Under the pieces are notes generated by a model. It searched no databases, was not told the DNA's origin, and was given only the letters and a program-made list of their open reading frames with translations. Positions 1-6,800 of a stretch of DNA of 28,826 nucleotides are shown here, piece by piece. Position 1 is the stretch's first letter. The number at the start of each line of letters is the position of its first letter. Source of the DNA: an uncultured Dialister sp. (GTDB lineage Bacteria > Bacillota > Negativicutes > Veillonellales > Dialisteraceae); the NCBI GenBank assembly GCA_934216155.1, contig CAKQBK010000029.1, forward strand, positions 1 through 28,826, written 5' to 3'. Both the position numbers and the translations under genes were made by a program.

Positions 1-61
1 CATTCATTTATTTTTAATAATCAACGGTACGAATAAGACAAGGAGTACCGTTTACACAAAA

Positions 62-225
62 TACTTGACACTATCTACATAACCCTATATAACCTTTTTT
101 AACCTTTTGATAAGCGGAAAAATTGACATGTTAGAAAATGGACATTGGCAGAATAATAACCTTTCTATAATATGCGGCGCTTTATAATTTGTGCGCCGTT
201 ACCTTCACTTCTCACTCGTGAGATA
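62..225. repeat. Partial C element followed by partial B element
   Basis: Positions 82-165 hold runs of the TAACC word and end in CAGAATAATAACCTTT, the right end of the family C element seen complete at 21656-21840. It is followed directly by a family B hairpin (GGCGC...GCGCC around 174-197) and a short piece of the B arm (CTTCACTTCTCACTCGTGAG). The order, C next to the B hairpin, recurs at 12216, 17834 and 21600. TTGGCA (145-150) and TATAAT (166-171), 15 bp apart, could form a weak promoter reading right. Confidence 0.6.
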
Positions 226-270
226 AAAGTCATGAAAACCAATGTTAGAAAGTAGATTTTCTGCAAGTGA

Positions 271-297
271 AAAGGCAGCCTTCGGGGCTGCTTTTTC
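271..297 (+). terminator. Rho-independent terminator, orphan
   Basis: GCAGCC (275-280) and GGCTGC (286-291) form a GC-rich stem with a UUCG-type loop, followed by TTTTT. No recognisable gene ends here. A short transcript from the weak promoter at 145-171 could end at it, or it may end a gene lost by decay. The overlapping reading frame at 242-457 runs through this hairpin and is not believed to be a gene. A second 9-bp hairpin (338-346 with 352-360) lacks a T run. Confidence 0.6.
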
Positions 298-505
298 TTG
301 TGAGAGTGTAAAAATAAAAGGAGATAAAGGAGTGGATTTCCTGCTTGGGGAAAGCAGGAACCGAAATTGTGAAGACAGAAGAAAATCCGTACATTTCCTT
401 CAGCCTTCAGATGTATTATATCATATGAAATTGATTTTGAAAACCTATTTCAATTAGAATTAGGTAGAATTTATAATTATTTTAGGAGTGGCGAATGTAG
501 TGGTT

Positions 506-636
506 ACAGGTTGCTCAGGTTGCTCAGGATACTGAGGTTTCTCACGTTTCTCGAATGAGCCAATAACGCTAGCGTCTATTGGCACATTCGGAGAACCTGA
601 GCAACCTGAGAACCCTTAGAAACTTGAGCAACCTGT
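506..636. repeat. Family A palindromic element, complete copy
   Basis: A 131-bp palindrome. It begins ACAGGTTGCTCA and ends TGAGCAACCTGT. The left arm has 9-nt periodic words (CAGGTTGCT, CAGGATACT, GAGGTTTCT); the right arm holds their complements (GAGAACCTG, AGCAACCTG). The centre, about 552-590, is CGAATG-CCAATA-ACGCTAGCGT-TATTGG-CATTCG with small asymmetries. A second complete copy lies at 22781-22926. It would fold as a very long hairpin in RNA or a cruciform in DNA. No reading frame of note crosses it. Confidence 0.85.
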
Positions 637-640
637 CCCC

Positions 641-735
641 ACTAGCGGAATCATGTCTATTAACGCAAATCCTTAACTTAACAGCATTACCCCTTTGGGG
701 GAGAATACAAGAGGGGGCAGCTCTAGCGAGTTGTC
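641..735. repeat. Family F fragment (one end)
   Basis: The stretch from about 690, with CCCCTTTGGGGGAGAATAC, then AAGAGGGGGCAGC and TCTAGCGAG, closely resembles the left end of the element at 3521-3750. The opposite inverted end is not evident, so this is a fragment. CACTAGCGG at 640-648 is another copy of the family's end motif. Confidence 0.55.
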
Positions 736-779
736 TTTATTTGTTGGATAAGCCGTAATGATGCGATTCTTTAAGCCCT

Positions 780-1045
780 TACCGCAGGTGCTGATTAGAT
801 TTCTCCACTCTCCTACACATCCAGTTTCAATGCTGCACAATCACTAAGCACAAATACGACCGGTCGAAATGACGAATACGGCTAGAAGCACATTCGACGA
901 ACCCTGAGAACCTTTTGTACCCTTAGAACCTTATTTGACATAGCGGTTCTCTGGAAATAACCAGGCCTAATGCTACTAACGGTCATCAGCACATTCGAGA
1001 ACCCTTAGCAACCTGAGAACCCTTAGCAACCTGAGCAACCTGTGT
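780..1045. repeat. Family H and A half-copies in tandem
   Basis: AGATTTCTCCACT (786 on) followed by a block containing CGACCGGTCGAAATGACG and CACATTCG near 890 is a diverged copy of the segment at 2180-2300, so the two are paralogous. It leads into two family A right arms: GAACCCTGAGAACC near 898-930, and AGAACCCTTAGCAACCTG repeats at 995-1042, each preceded by GCACATTCG. The left arms are missing or heavily degraded. Confidence 0.6.
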
Positions 1046-1056
1046 CACAGACACGC

Positions 1057-1241
1057 AAAAAGGCATAGTATCCCCCGGGAAGGCGAGAAGGATCCTATGA
1101 ACCCCCACGCTAGATCGGCGACAGCGCGTTGCTGATCTCCACCCGCAGGTGAAGGAGTGCTCTTGGTCTTGTCGCTAGCACGGATGCGGTACGGAAGTCC
1201 TGTTATGCCGTGGATTGGAAGATACTATGCTTTTTGTTTTT
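1057..1241 (+). ncRNA. Structured non-coding RNA candidate, about 180 nt
   Basis: No protein frame fits here, but the stretch folds well. A closing stem pairs 1057-1072 (AAAAAGGCATAGTATC) with 1221-1235 (GATACTATGCTTTTT). Inside are a 10-bp hairpin (1113-1122 with 1128-1137), CTCCACC with GGTGAAGGAG (1137-1157), GCTAG with CTAGC (near 1110 and 1174), and AGGAT with GTCCT. Several pairs are G-U only when read on the plus strand and would be A-C mismatches on the other, so plus is favoured. TTTTTGTTTTT follows the closing stem. Length and rod-with-junction layout would suit 6S RNA, but I do not recognise a diagnostic family sequence. No clear promoter was found in the upstream repeat. Confidence 0.5.
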
Positions 1242-1269
1242 GGTGACTTGTGACTCGTGACTGGTGACC
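1242..1269. repeat. Family D arm
   Basis: GGTGACTTGTGACTCGTGACTGGTGAC-type words, 7-8 nt in period, directly after the RNA candidate. Other copies lie at 16271, 17099-17250, 20119, 20313, 21486 and 28589. Here only one arm is present. Confidence 0.7.
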
Positions 1270-1299
1270 GGGAGGTCATTCATCGCTTATCATTTGTCG

Positions 1300-1490
1300 G
1301 TTTGTGAGAATAGTCGGATATGATTCTCACACCATATCCTGCACTGACGTCAGTTCGAGAGGATGAAGTCTATAAAAGAGATGATTTCTTTCTCCATCTA
1401 CCAGATCTCTTTAAAGATGTGTGCACATGATCCAGTTTTAATGGATTCCGAAGCCGCTCTTTCAGGCCTGGACTTCATTACCCCTCTATA
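1300..1490. other. Possible second folded RNA with alternative hairpins
   Basis: Two mutually exclusive hairpins overlap: GTGAGAAT (1304-1311) with ATTCTCAC (1323-1330), and GGATATG (1316-1322) with CATATCC (1333-1339). Downstream, ATGAAGTC (1363-1370) pairs with GACTTCAT (1471-1478), closing a domain that contains AAAGAGAT/ATCTCTTT (1375-1382 with 1405-1412) and a TCCA/TGGA hairpin. The strand is unknown and no known riboswitch motif was recognised. It could equally be decayed repeat DNA. Confidence 0.3.
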
Positions 1491-1555
1491 TATAAAAACG
1501 GAAAAATGAGGGAAAAAACGAACATTTTGAAGATTAGAATTTCATTATTTCGAGT

Positions 1556-1763
1556 TAGTTGTTGGTTGCCGGTTGTTAATTGTTAGGTTTATGCTTCGTG
1601 TTCTTTCGATACAATTTGCACGAATACGCAGCAGCATTGGTTTAAGGTTTGGGGGTTAGCCGGTAAACCTTAAACCATAAACCAATGCCACTTTTGTCAT
1701 GGCAAGTTGTCACTAAAAGGGCTCGGCAGGTAAACCAACAACTGCCAACCAACAACCATCAAC
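1556..1763. repeat. Nested palindrome: family E inside family G
   Basis: The outer arms (about 1556-1587 and 1733-1763) are inverted copies of GTTGGTTGCCGGTTGTT-like sequence. Between them lies family E: CATTGGTTTAAGGTTT (1635-1650) facing AAACCTTAAACC then AACCAATG (1665-1687). The same E palindrome recurs between eamA and lysR at 14801-14845. No gene is present. Confidence 0.65.
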
Positions 1764-1870
1764 ATTTCCCCTCTATCTATATAAACGAAATAGCCCTCTC
1801 AAAAAACAACCACTCATTGTTAGAAAATTATTAATTTTAGCTTCTGCGGCGTCAGTGGCGAAAAAGGGGA

Positions 1871-2015
1871 CTCAGGTTGCTCAGGATGCTTAAGTTTTTC
1901 AGGTTCGTCGAATGTACTGTTAACTGAAGTCGTCATTTCGACAGATAGGTACAGGGTTCTCAAGGTTCTAAGGGTTCTGAGGGTTCTAAAGGTTCGCTGA
2001 ATGTGCCGCTAGCCG
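1871..2015. repeat. Family A left-type arms, two consecutive
   Basis: CTCAGGTTGCTCAGGATGCT leads to TCGTCGAATGTAC (about 1905), and a second arm, AGGGTTCTCAAGGTTCTAAG and onwards, leads to GCTGAATGTGCCGCTAG (about 1992). The 9-nt period and the CGAATGTGC junction match the complete copies, but the facing arms are absent. Confidence 0.6.
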
Positions 2016-2085
2016 TACCCGTCATGGGGGCCGATGGGATTTGTGCTAAATGCAAAAAAAGAACCAAGCGACTATGCTCCCCAAA

Positions 2086-2192
2086 AGTGGAGAAATCTCA
2101 AATCTCCAGCGGAGTTCTATCCAGCTGAATCTATCCGTAACGGGACATTTCAGCTGGATCATTTACCGCTACTGCTTTGAGATTTCTCCACT
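2086..2192. repeat. Family H palindrome
   Basis: A perfect 17-bp inverted repeat, AGTGGAGAAATCTCAAA (2086-2102) facing 2176-2192, encloses a second perfect 11-bp one, ATCCAGCTGAA (2119-2129) facing 2149-2159. The right arm recurs at about 786. No open frame of interest; the 72-codon frame through it is an artefact of the repeat. Confidence 0.7.
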
Positions 2193-2230
2193 CCTCAAAA
2201 CAATGCGTTTTATCACTTCTACCTCATTAA

Positions 2231-2327
2231 GCACGAATACGACCGGTCGAAATGACGGCTTTGGCTAGAGGCACATTCGGTGAACCTGAGCCACCTGAGA
2301 ACCTTGAGCAACTTGAGTAACCTGTCT
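2231..2327. repeat. Family A right-type half-copy
   Basis: GCACGAATACGACCGGTCG and AAATGACGGC, then GGCACATTCG (2272-2281), then a 9-nt periodic arm (GTGAACCTGAGCCACCTGAG and onwards) ending CCTGTCTAG. It lies immediately upstream of the wecA promoter. Confidence 0.6.
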
Positions 2328-2346
2328 AGTAACTAGCTACCAATTG

Positions 2347-2355
2347 TGCTAAAAT
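2347..2355 (+). promoter_or_regulatory. Extended -10 promoter for wecA
   Basis: TGCTAAAAT gives a TGn extended -10 with hexamer TAAAAT (2350-2355). No convincing -35 lies 16-18 bp upstream. Predicted transcription begins about 2362, some 28 nt before the TTG start, with AGGAGGTG at 2379-2384 in between. Confidence 0.5.
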
Positions 2356-2390
2356 ATCAATGAAGTGTTGTCTTTTTAGGAGGTGTTACG

Positions 2391-3452
2391 TTGTTCGCCT
2401 ATGCGTTCACGTTTTTAGCAGCCCTGGTGGTTACCTTTGTATTGACCCCAGTGGTAAAAAACTTCGCCATTAAAATCGGTGCGGTGGACAAGCCCGATGC
2501 CCGCAAGGTGCATCATGGATTGATTCCTCGCTTGGGCGGTCTGGCGATTTATGCGGGCTTCATGGTTTCCGTCATTGCCACCATTGGGTTTTCCTATGAA
2601 ATGGTGGGTATCATGTTGGGGGCCACGTTCCTGATTATCGTTGGGATTGCTGATGATATTATGTCTTTGCCACCGAAGGTGAAGTTATTGGGGCAAATCA
2701 TTGCGGCGGCCATTCCGGTTGTGATTTTTAATATCAACATCGAATGGGTAGATTTGCCGCGGGTTGGCATTTTGTATTTGCCAGAAATTATTTCACTGCC
2801 CCTGACTATTTTCTGGATCATTGGGTTTATCAATACGGTGAACCTCATCGATGGTCTGGATGGCTTGGCAGCTGGAATTGCTACCATTGCATCCATTGCG
2901 ATTGCCCTCTTGGCATTCCAGATGGGACAGTGGGTGGCTGCGGCAGCTATGGTCGCTATGACCGGCGCTTGTCTGGCCTTCTTGCAATATAATTTCAACC
3001 CGGCCAAGATTTTCATGGGCGATACCGGGTCTATGTTCCTTGGGTATATCATTGCGTCCGTATCTGTCATGGGCTCCATGAAAACCGCCGCCGCAGCAGT
3101 GCTGATTGTGCCGCTTCTGGCTTTGGCTGTACCGATTACTGACACGCTCTTGGCTATCGTTCGCCGGAAATCCAGCGGCGTTCCTATTTTTTCTCCTGAT
3201 AAAAACCATCTTCACCATCGGCTACTGGCCAAGGGGCTGAATCAGAAACAGGTAGTACTGATCATGTACGCCTTGACTGCCTTTTTCTCCTGCATTGCTT
3301 TGTTGGTGATTCATCTTTCCATTTGGATTGGCATCGCCATCGTGGCGGTTGCCTTGGTACTTTTCCTGCTTTGGGCGAAGAAACTGGGCGTGATGAAAGA
3401 AATCGTTCCATCGCCGTACCAGTTGGCGAAGAGGAAAGAAAAGAAAGATTAA
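2391..3452 (+). CDS. wecA: Undecaprenyl-phosphate N-acetylglucosaminyl 1-phosphate transferase (WecA/TagO type)
   Basis: Integral membrane enzyme that moves sugar-1-phosphate (GlcNAc-1-P in this subfamily) from a UDP-sugar to undecaprenyl phosphate, the first committed step of a lipid-linked surface glycan or teichoic-acid-like polymer. The 353 residues contain about 11 hydrophobic segments and the family's motifs in order: KPDARKVHHGLIPRLGG (34-50), the DD pair (88-89), NTVNLIDGLDG (148-158), FMGDTGS (208-214) and HLHHR (273-277). The MraY family signature is shared, but the motif set and HxHHR tail match WecA/TagO rather than MraY. The start is TTG, supported by AGGAGG seven bases upstream. 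wecB follows after an inserted palindromic element. The exact acceptor pathway cannot be read from this window. Confidence 0.92.
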   Translation: MFAYAFTFLAALVVTFVLTPVVKNFAIKIGAVDKPDARKVHHGLIPRLGGLAIYAGFMVSVIATIGFSYEMVGIMLGATFLIIVGIADDIMSLPPKVKLLGQIIAAAIPVVIFNINIEWVDLPRVGILYLPEIISLPLTIFWIIGFINTVNLIDGLDGLAAGIATIASIAIALLAFQMGQWVAAAAMVAMTGACLAFLQYNFNPAKIFMGDTGSMFLGYIIASVSVMGSMKTAAAAVLIVPLLALAVPITDTLLAIVRRKSSGVPIFSPDKNHLHHRLLAKGLNQKQVVLIMYALTAFFSCIALLVIHLSIWIGIAIVAVALVLFLLWAKKLGVMKEIVPSPYQLAKRKEKKD

Positions 3453-3520
3453 GGTTCTGCAGGGATGGCAGGGATAAAGAAACTTTGTCATTGCATGTTT
3501 CGCTAAACGTAGATGGGATC

Positions 3521-3750
3521 GCCCCCGTCGGGGGAGAATAAAAGAGGGGGAGGCACTAGCGGTATACTTCACCATGAACATCGCAAGTGTACTCGGTGCT
3601 ATCCGCTCCTCACGGTAAAATGGCTAGTAACTTCGCACTTACCGCTAGGAGCGGGCATCGTCGAATTGGATGAGAAAAACATAGTATTTCATGCCGCTAG
3701 TGCTGCCCCCTTTGGTAGCCAAGGCTACCACCTTCCCCCCGAAGGGGGGA
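3521..3750. repeat. Family F palindromic element (MITE-like)
   Basis: About 230 bp lying between wecA and wecB. The left end (CCCCCGTCGGGGGAG, then AAAGAGGGGGAGGCACTAGCGG, 3522-3562) is repeated inverted at the right (CCGCTAGTGCTGCCCCCTTT, then CCCCCCGAAGGGGGGA, 3694-3750). The right arm has an extra small palindrome, GGTAGCCAAGGCTACC. No transposase or long frame. Related pieces lie at 641-735 and 15911-16105. It fills most of the 347-bp wecA-wecB gap and probably interrupts an older tight operon. Confidence 0.75.
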
Positions 3751-3799
3751 CTATATAAGGTCTAAACTTTTTAAAGAAGAGAGGAACACATAGATTATC

Positions 3800-4945
3800 A
3801 TGATTAAAGTAATGACCATTTTCGGTACCCGTCCGGAAGCCATCAAAATGGCACCGGTGGTGAAGGAACTTCTGAAGCGTGACGATATTGATACCAAAGT
3901 CTGCTTGACTGCCCAGCATAGAGAAATGCTGGATCAGGTGGTGGATTTATTTCAGCTGCCTGTGGATTATGACTTGGATATCATGAAGAGCGGACAGTCT
4001 TTGTACGATATCACTGCTCGGGTACTCCGCGGTTTGGAAGATGTACTGAAGAAGGAAAAGCCAGATTACGTATTGGTTCATGGGGATACCACTACCACCT
4101 TTACGGCTGCACTGGCTGCATTCTATCAGCAGATTAAAATTGGTCATGTAGAAGCAGGGCTTCGTACGGGCAATTTGCTTTCTCCTTTTCCGGAAGAAGC
4201 GAACCGTCAGCTCACAGGGGTGCTTTCCAATGTGAATTTTGCTCCTACGGAAACAGCCCGTCAGAATTTGCTTCGCGAAAATAAAAAAGAAGATAACATC
4301 TATGTGGTAGGAAATACAGTTATCGATGCGCTCCTTTCTACGGTGAAGAAAGATTATCATTTCGAAGATCAGGAAATCGAAGCTATTGAAGAACACAAGA
4401 GAGTCATTCTGGTTACCACCCATCGCCGTGAAAACCTGGGCGCTCCTATGCATCAGGTATACCGCGCTCTTCGCCGTCTGGTAGAAGCGGTGCCGGATAC
4501 AGAAGTGGTTTTCCCTGTTCATAGAAATCCGCTGGTTCGGGAAGCCGTAGAAGAAGAACTAGAAGGTGTACCGGGCATTCATTTGGTAGAACCGATGGAA
4601 TACGAACCGTTTACCAATCTGATGGCAAGAAGTGCTATCGTTCTCACCGATTCCGGCGGAATCCAGGAAGAAGCACCGAGCCTTGGCAAACCGGTGCTGG
4701 TTCTTCGCGATACCACCGAACGTCCAGAAGCAGTAGAAGCAGGGACGGTTAAACTGGTTGGCACCGATGAAGAAAAGATTTTCCAGACCGCTTACACACT
4801 TTTGACCGACGAAAAAGAATACAAAGCAATGGCAGAAGCGGTAAATCCTTATGGCGATGGCCACTCGGCAGAACGCATCGCAGATACTCTTCTGTATATC
4901 GAAGGATTAAGTGATAAAAAACCTACGAAATTTATAGCAAAGTAA
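3800..4945 (+). CDS. wecB: UDP-N-acetylglucosamine 2-epimerase (non-hydrolysing)
   Basis: Interconverts UDP-GlcNAc and UDP-ManNAc in the cytoplasm, supplying ManNAc for surface polysaccharide built on the lipid carrier charged by WecA. The 381 residues carry the expected motifs: GTRPEAIKMAPV (9-20), HGDTTTTFTAA, HVEAGLRTG, FPEEANRQ, THRRENLG, PVHRNPLVRE and LTDSGGIQEEAPSLGKPVLV with RDTTERPEA, which form the UDP and substrate cleft of the GT-B-like fold. Length is normal. The start at 3800 has an AGAGAGG-like site about 15 bases upstream, farther than usual; no better in-frame start exists before the stop at 3791. The atp promoter overlaps the region just past its stop. Confidence 0.94.
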   Translation: MIKVMTIFGTRPEAIKMAPVVKELLKRDDIDTKVCLTAQHREMLDQVVDLFQLPVDYDLDIMKSGQSLYDITARVLRGLEDVLKKEKPDYVLVHGDTTTTFTAALAAFYQQIKIGHVEAGLRTGNLLSPFPEEANRQLTGVLSNVNFAPTETARQNLLRENKKEDNIYVVGNTVIDALLSTVKKDYHFEDQEIEAIEEHKRVILVTTHRRENLGAPMHQVYRALRRLVEAVPDTEVVFPVHRNPLVREAVEEELEGVPGIHLVEPMEYEPFTNLMARSAIVLTDSGGIQEEAPSLGKPVLVLRDTTERPEAVEAGTVKLVGTDEEKIFQTAYTLLTDEKEYKAMAEAVNPYGDGHSAERIADTLLYIEGLSDKKPTKFIAK

Positions 4946-4954
4946 AAAAGCCTA

Positions 4955-4963
4955 TGCTATAAT
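4955..4963 (+). promoter_or_regulatory. Extended -10 promoter of the ATP synthase operon
   Basis: TGCTATAAT: a perfect TATAAT (4958-4963) with the TGn extension, ten bases after the wecB stop. The -35 region is poor, as is common with extended -10 promoters. The leader would be about 60 nt before atpZ. This separates atp transcription from wecAB, although read-through is possible since no terminator was seen after wecB. Confidence 0.7.
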
Positions 4964-5030
4964 GTAATAGATATTGGCGCGTCTGTATTTAGCGTGCGTA
5001 TTTTTCCAAAACAGATAGCAGGACATGACC

Positions 5031-5255
5031 ATGGAAGAGAAGAAACCGAAAGATGACTGGAATCCTCTTCGCAGTATAGCAATTGCCTCTAGCGCAGGGA
5101 TGACTATGCTTGCCTCCATCGCAATTGGTGGATGGGCGGGGCTCAAAGTGGATGAATGGCTTGGAACGGCTCCTTGGGGACTCATTGGGCTGGCACTTTT
5201 AGGAGCAGCCAGTGGACTATGGTCTGTCATTACAAGAATATTAGGTAAGAAATGA
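5031..5255 (+). CDS. atpZ: AtpZ/AtpI-family small membrane protein
   Basis: Small two-helix membrane protein at the head of the operon. Members of the AtpZ/AtpI family are associated with F-ATPase assembly, c-ring formation and divalent cation supply. The chain has a charged N-terminus (MEEKKPKDDW), a first hydrophobic helix about residues 13-34, a short loop with KVDEWLGTAPW, and a second helix followed by a basic tail (ILGKK). An in-frame ATG also exists at 5025, but AGCAGGA (5017-5023) sits only one base from it and about seven from the ATG at 5031, so the latter is preferred (74 residues). It lies one base before atpI. Confidence 0.75.
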   Translation: MEEKKPKDDWNPLRSIAIASSAGMTMLASIAIGGWAGLKVDEWLGTAPWGLIGLALLGAASGLWSVITRILGKK

Positions 5256-5256
5256 T

Positions 5257-5637
5257 ATGAATTTTGACTTAACTTTTCCTCATTATGCGAAACGAATCAC
5301 AAAGTACCTGTGGGTGCTTTGTATTCTTGGCACAGTGATTTTATTTCTCTGGAAAGGCTGGAGCTATGGTACCGCCTGGGGATTAGGAAGCCTATTTCAT
5401 ATCTTTTTTTTCAAATTTATGCTTTTGAAATTCAATCAATGGGAAAAGGCCAAGAGAGATGTGGATTTCATTGGGCATCGCCTTGTGGCGTTTACGATGC
5501 TCCGCTTTATTTTAGAAATCCTTTCCTGTGTGGCTGTCATTTTTAGCCCATTTGATATTCTGGCATTTTTAGGTGGCTTACTTACACTGCCCATCGCGAC
5601 TTTAGGGGAGCGACTGGTCGGTTTAATTAAGGAATAG
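5257..5637 (+). CDS. atpI: ATP synthase subunit I (AtpI)
   Basis: A 126-residue membrane protein with four predicted helices (about 17-32, 38-55, 75-98 and 100-120), fitting the AtpI/subunit I family in size and position between atpZ and atpB. AtpI acts as a chaperone helping oligomerise the c ring; it is not part of the final enzyme. Sequence conservation in this family is weak, so the call rests mainly on helices, length and operon position. AGGTAAG precedes the ATG, which lies one base after the atpZ stop, suggesting coupled translation. Confidence 0.8.
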   Translation: MNFDLTFPHYAKRITKYLWVLCILGTVILFLWKGWSYGTAWGLGSLFHIFFFKFMLLKFNQWEKAKRDVDFIGHRLVAFTMLRFILEILSCVAVIFSPFDILAFLGGLLTLPIATLGERLVGLIKE

Positions 5638-5675
5638 TTTTCTTGATATCCTTGTAAGAGAAAGGGGGTGAGAAT

Positions 5676-6341
5676 ATGCATCTTCATACGGGTACACATG
5701 TTGTGCAGGAGTTATTTGGCTTGCCTGTGAATATGGATACACTTTATACTACGTGGCTTACCGCCATCATTGTCTTCATCGCCGTATTTGCAGCTACCAG
5801 AGGCAGAGCACTGATCCCGGGTGGATGGCAGAATATGATTGAAATGGTCATTGAAGGCCTTTGCAGCCAGTTTGAAAGCAACGTAGGACCTAAGTATCGT
5901 CAGGTAGCTACCGTTCTTTTGACACTGTTCCTGTTCATTTTCACTGCCAACCAGATCGGCCTTCTGCCGACAGAACACCTCACAGCGTCCCCAACGAATG
6001 ACGTGAATACCACACTGGGTCTTTCCATTGCTGGTTCTTTGCTGACACATTTCTATTTCATCAAATGCAAAGGTGTTGGACACTGGTTTAAACATTTCTT
6101 TGAACCGTTCCCGCTCTTTGTTATCATGAATCTCATCGAAGAACTCGCAAAACCGATTACCCTGGCAATGCGTCTATTCGGTAACATCCTGGCGGGCGAA
6201 ATTCTGTTGGAAATCCTGTATTTCCTCTGCCCATGGCTCGTACCTATGATCTGGATCGCCGTTTCTTTGTTCATTGGTCTGGTTCAGGCATACATTTTCA
6301 CCACCCTGACTTCTGTATACATGAAGGAAAGTATCGATTAA
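5676..6341 (+). CDS. atpB: F-type ATP synthase subunit a
   Basis: Stator channel subunit of Fo: provides the two half-channels through which the coupling ion reaches the c ring. The 221 residues have five to six membrane helices. The diagnostic block LAMRLFGNILAGE (163-175) includes the essential Arg166, which drives ion release from the c-ring carboxylate; NLIEELAKPITL precedes it and GLVQAYIFTTLTSVY (201-215) closes the C-terminal helix. AAAGGGGGTGA lies just before the ATG. A long 156-bp gap then precedes atpE. Confidence 0.96.
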   Translation: MHLHTGTHVVQELFGLPVNMDTLYTTWLTAIIVFIAVFAATRGRALIPGGWQNMIEMVIEGLCSQFESNVGPKYRQVATVLLTLFLFIFTANQIGLLPTEHLTASPTNDVNTTLGLSIAGSLLTHFYFIKCKGVGHWFKHFFEPFPLFVIMNLIEELAKPITLAMRLFGNILAGEILLEILYFLCPWLVPMIWIAVSLFIGLVQAYIFTTLTSVYMKESID

Positions 6342-6426
6342 TTCGACGGAAAGAAAACAGGGTAAGCGCACCGTCGCTTTTAAATACCGGCAACGGTCCC
6401 GTCCGTAAAACGGAATTTGCAACAGG

Positions 6427-6459
6427 CTATCTCCCTGAGACCATAATACGGGAGAGTAG
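6427..6459 (+). other. Intercistronic hairpin between atpB and atpE
   Basis: CTA-TCTCCC (6427-6435) pairs with GGGAGA-G-TAG (6450-6459), with one bulge, inside the only sizeable gap (156 bp) of the operon core. There is no T run, so it is unlikely to be a terminator. It may mark an RNA processing or stability point that raises c-subunit output, since about ten copies of c are needed per enzyme. The atpE site AGGAGGA begins 23 bases later. Confidence 0.4.
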
Positions 6460-6497
6460 CAAAAACATTCTATCATTCTCTAGGAGGAACTATTATT

Positions 6498-6749
6498 ATG
6501 GATCAGACAATCGTCGCACAGTATTCCCTTATCGCCGCAGCAGTTATTGCAGGTCTTGCAGCTATTGCAGCAGCATTTTCCGACTCCAAAGCAGCTGCTA
6601 AAGCTCTCGAAGGTATGACCCGTCAGCCAGAAATGGCAGGCAAACTGTTCACCAACATGCTCGTTGCTATCGGCCTTATCGAATCTATTCCGATTATCGC
6701 TATCGTTATCGCACTGGTTCTCGTATTCGCTAACCCATTCCTGAAATAA
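6498..6749 (+). CDS. atpE: F-type ATP synthase subunit c
   Basis: Two-helix proteolipid that forms the rotating c ring. 83 residues: helix 1 about 8-33, the polar loop with RQPE (42-45), and helix 2 about 52-77 with the ion-binding Glu62 in GLIESIPII. Two features are unusual. The helix-1 glycine motif GxGxGxG is alanine-rich here (A22, A24, A26, S28), as in alkaliphile c subunits. Asp29 aligns, counting back from RQPE, with Gln32 of the Ilyobacter Na+ ring, and Ser63 follows Glu62 as in that ring. Thr67 and Tyr70 of the Na+ site are Ile here. The coupling ion is therefore not decided by sequence. Strong AGGAGGA (6482-6488) fits high expression. Confidence 0.95.
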   Translation: MDQTIVAQYSLIAAAVIAGLAAIAAAFSDSKAAAKALEGMTRQPEMAGKLFTNMLVAIGLIESIPIIAIVIALVLVFANPFLK

Positions 6750-6800
6750 TTATTCCTACCATATAAATACGAAGGAATATTAGGATAAGGAGGCAGCGAA

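Noticed and set aside
242..457. 71-codon frame on plus
   Set aside because: Runs through a terminator hairpin, lacks a ribosome site and has no recognisable features.
6498..6749. Firm assignment as Na+-driven ATP synthase
   Set aside because: Only part of the Na+ site is present; the coupling ion cannot be decided from sequence.
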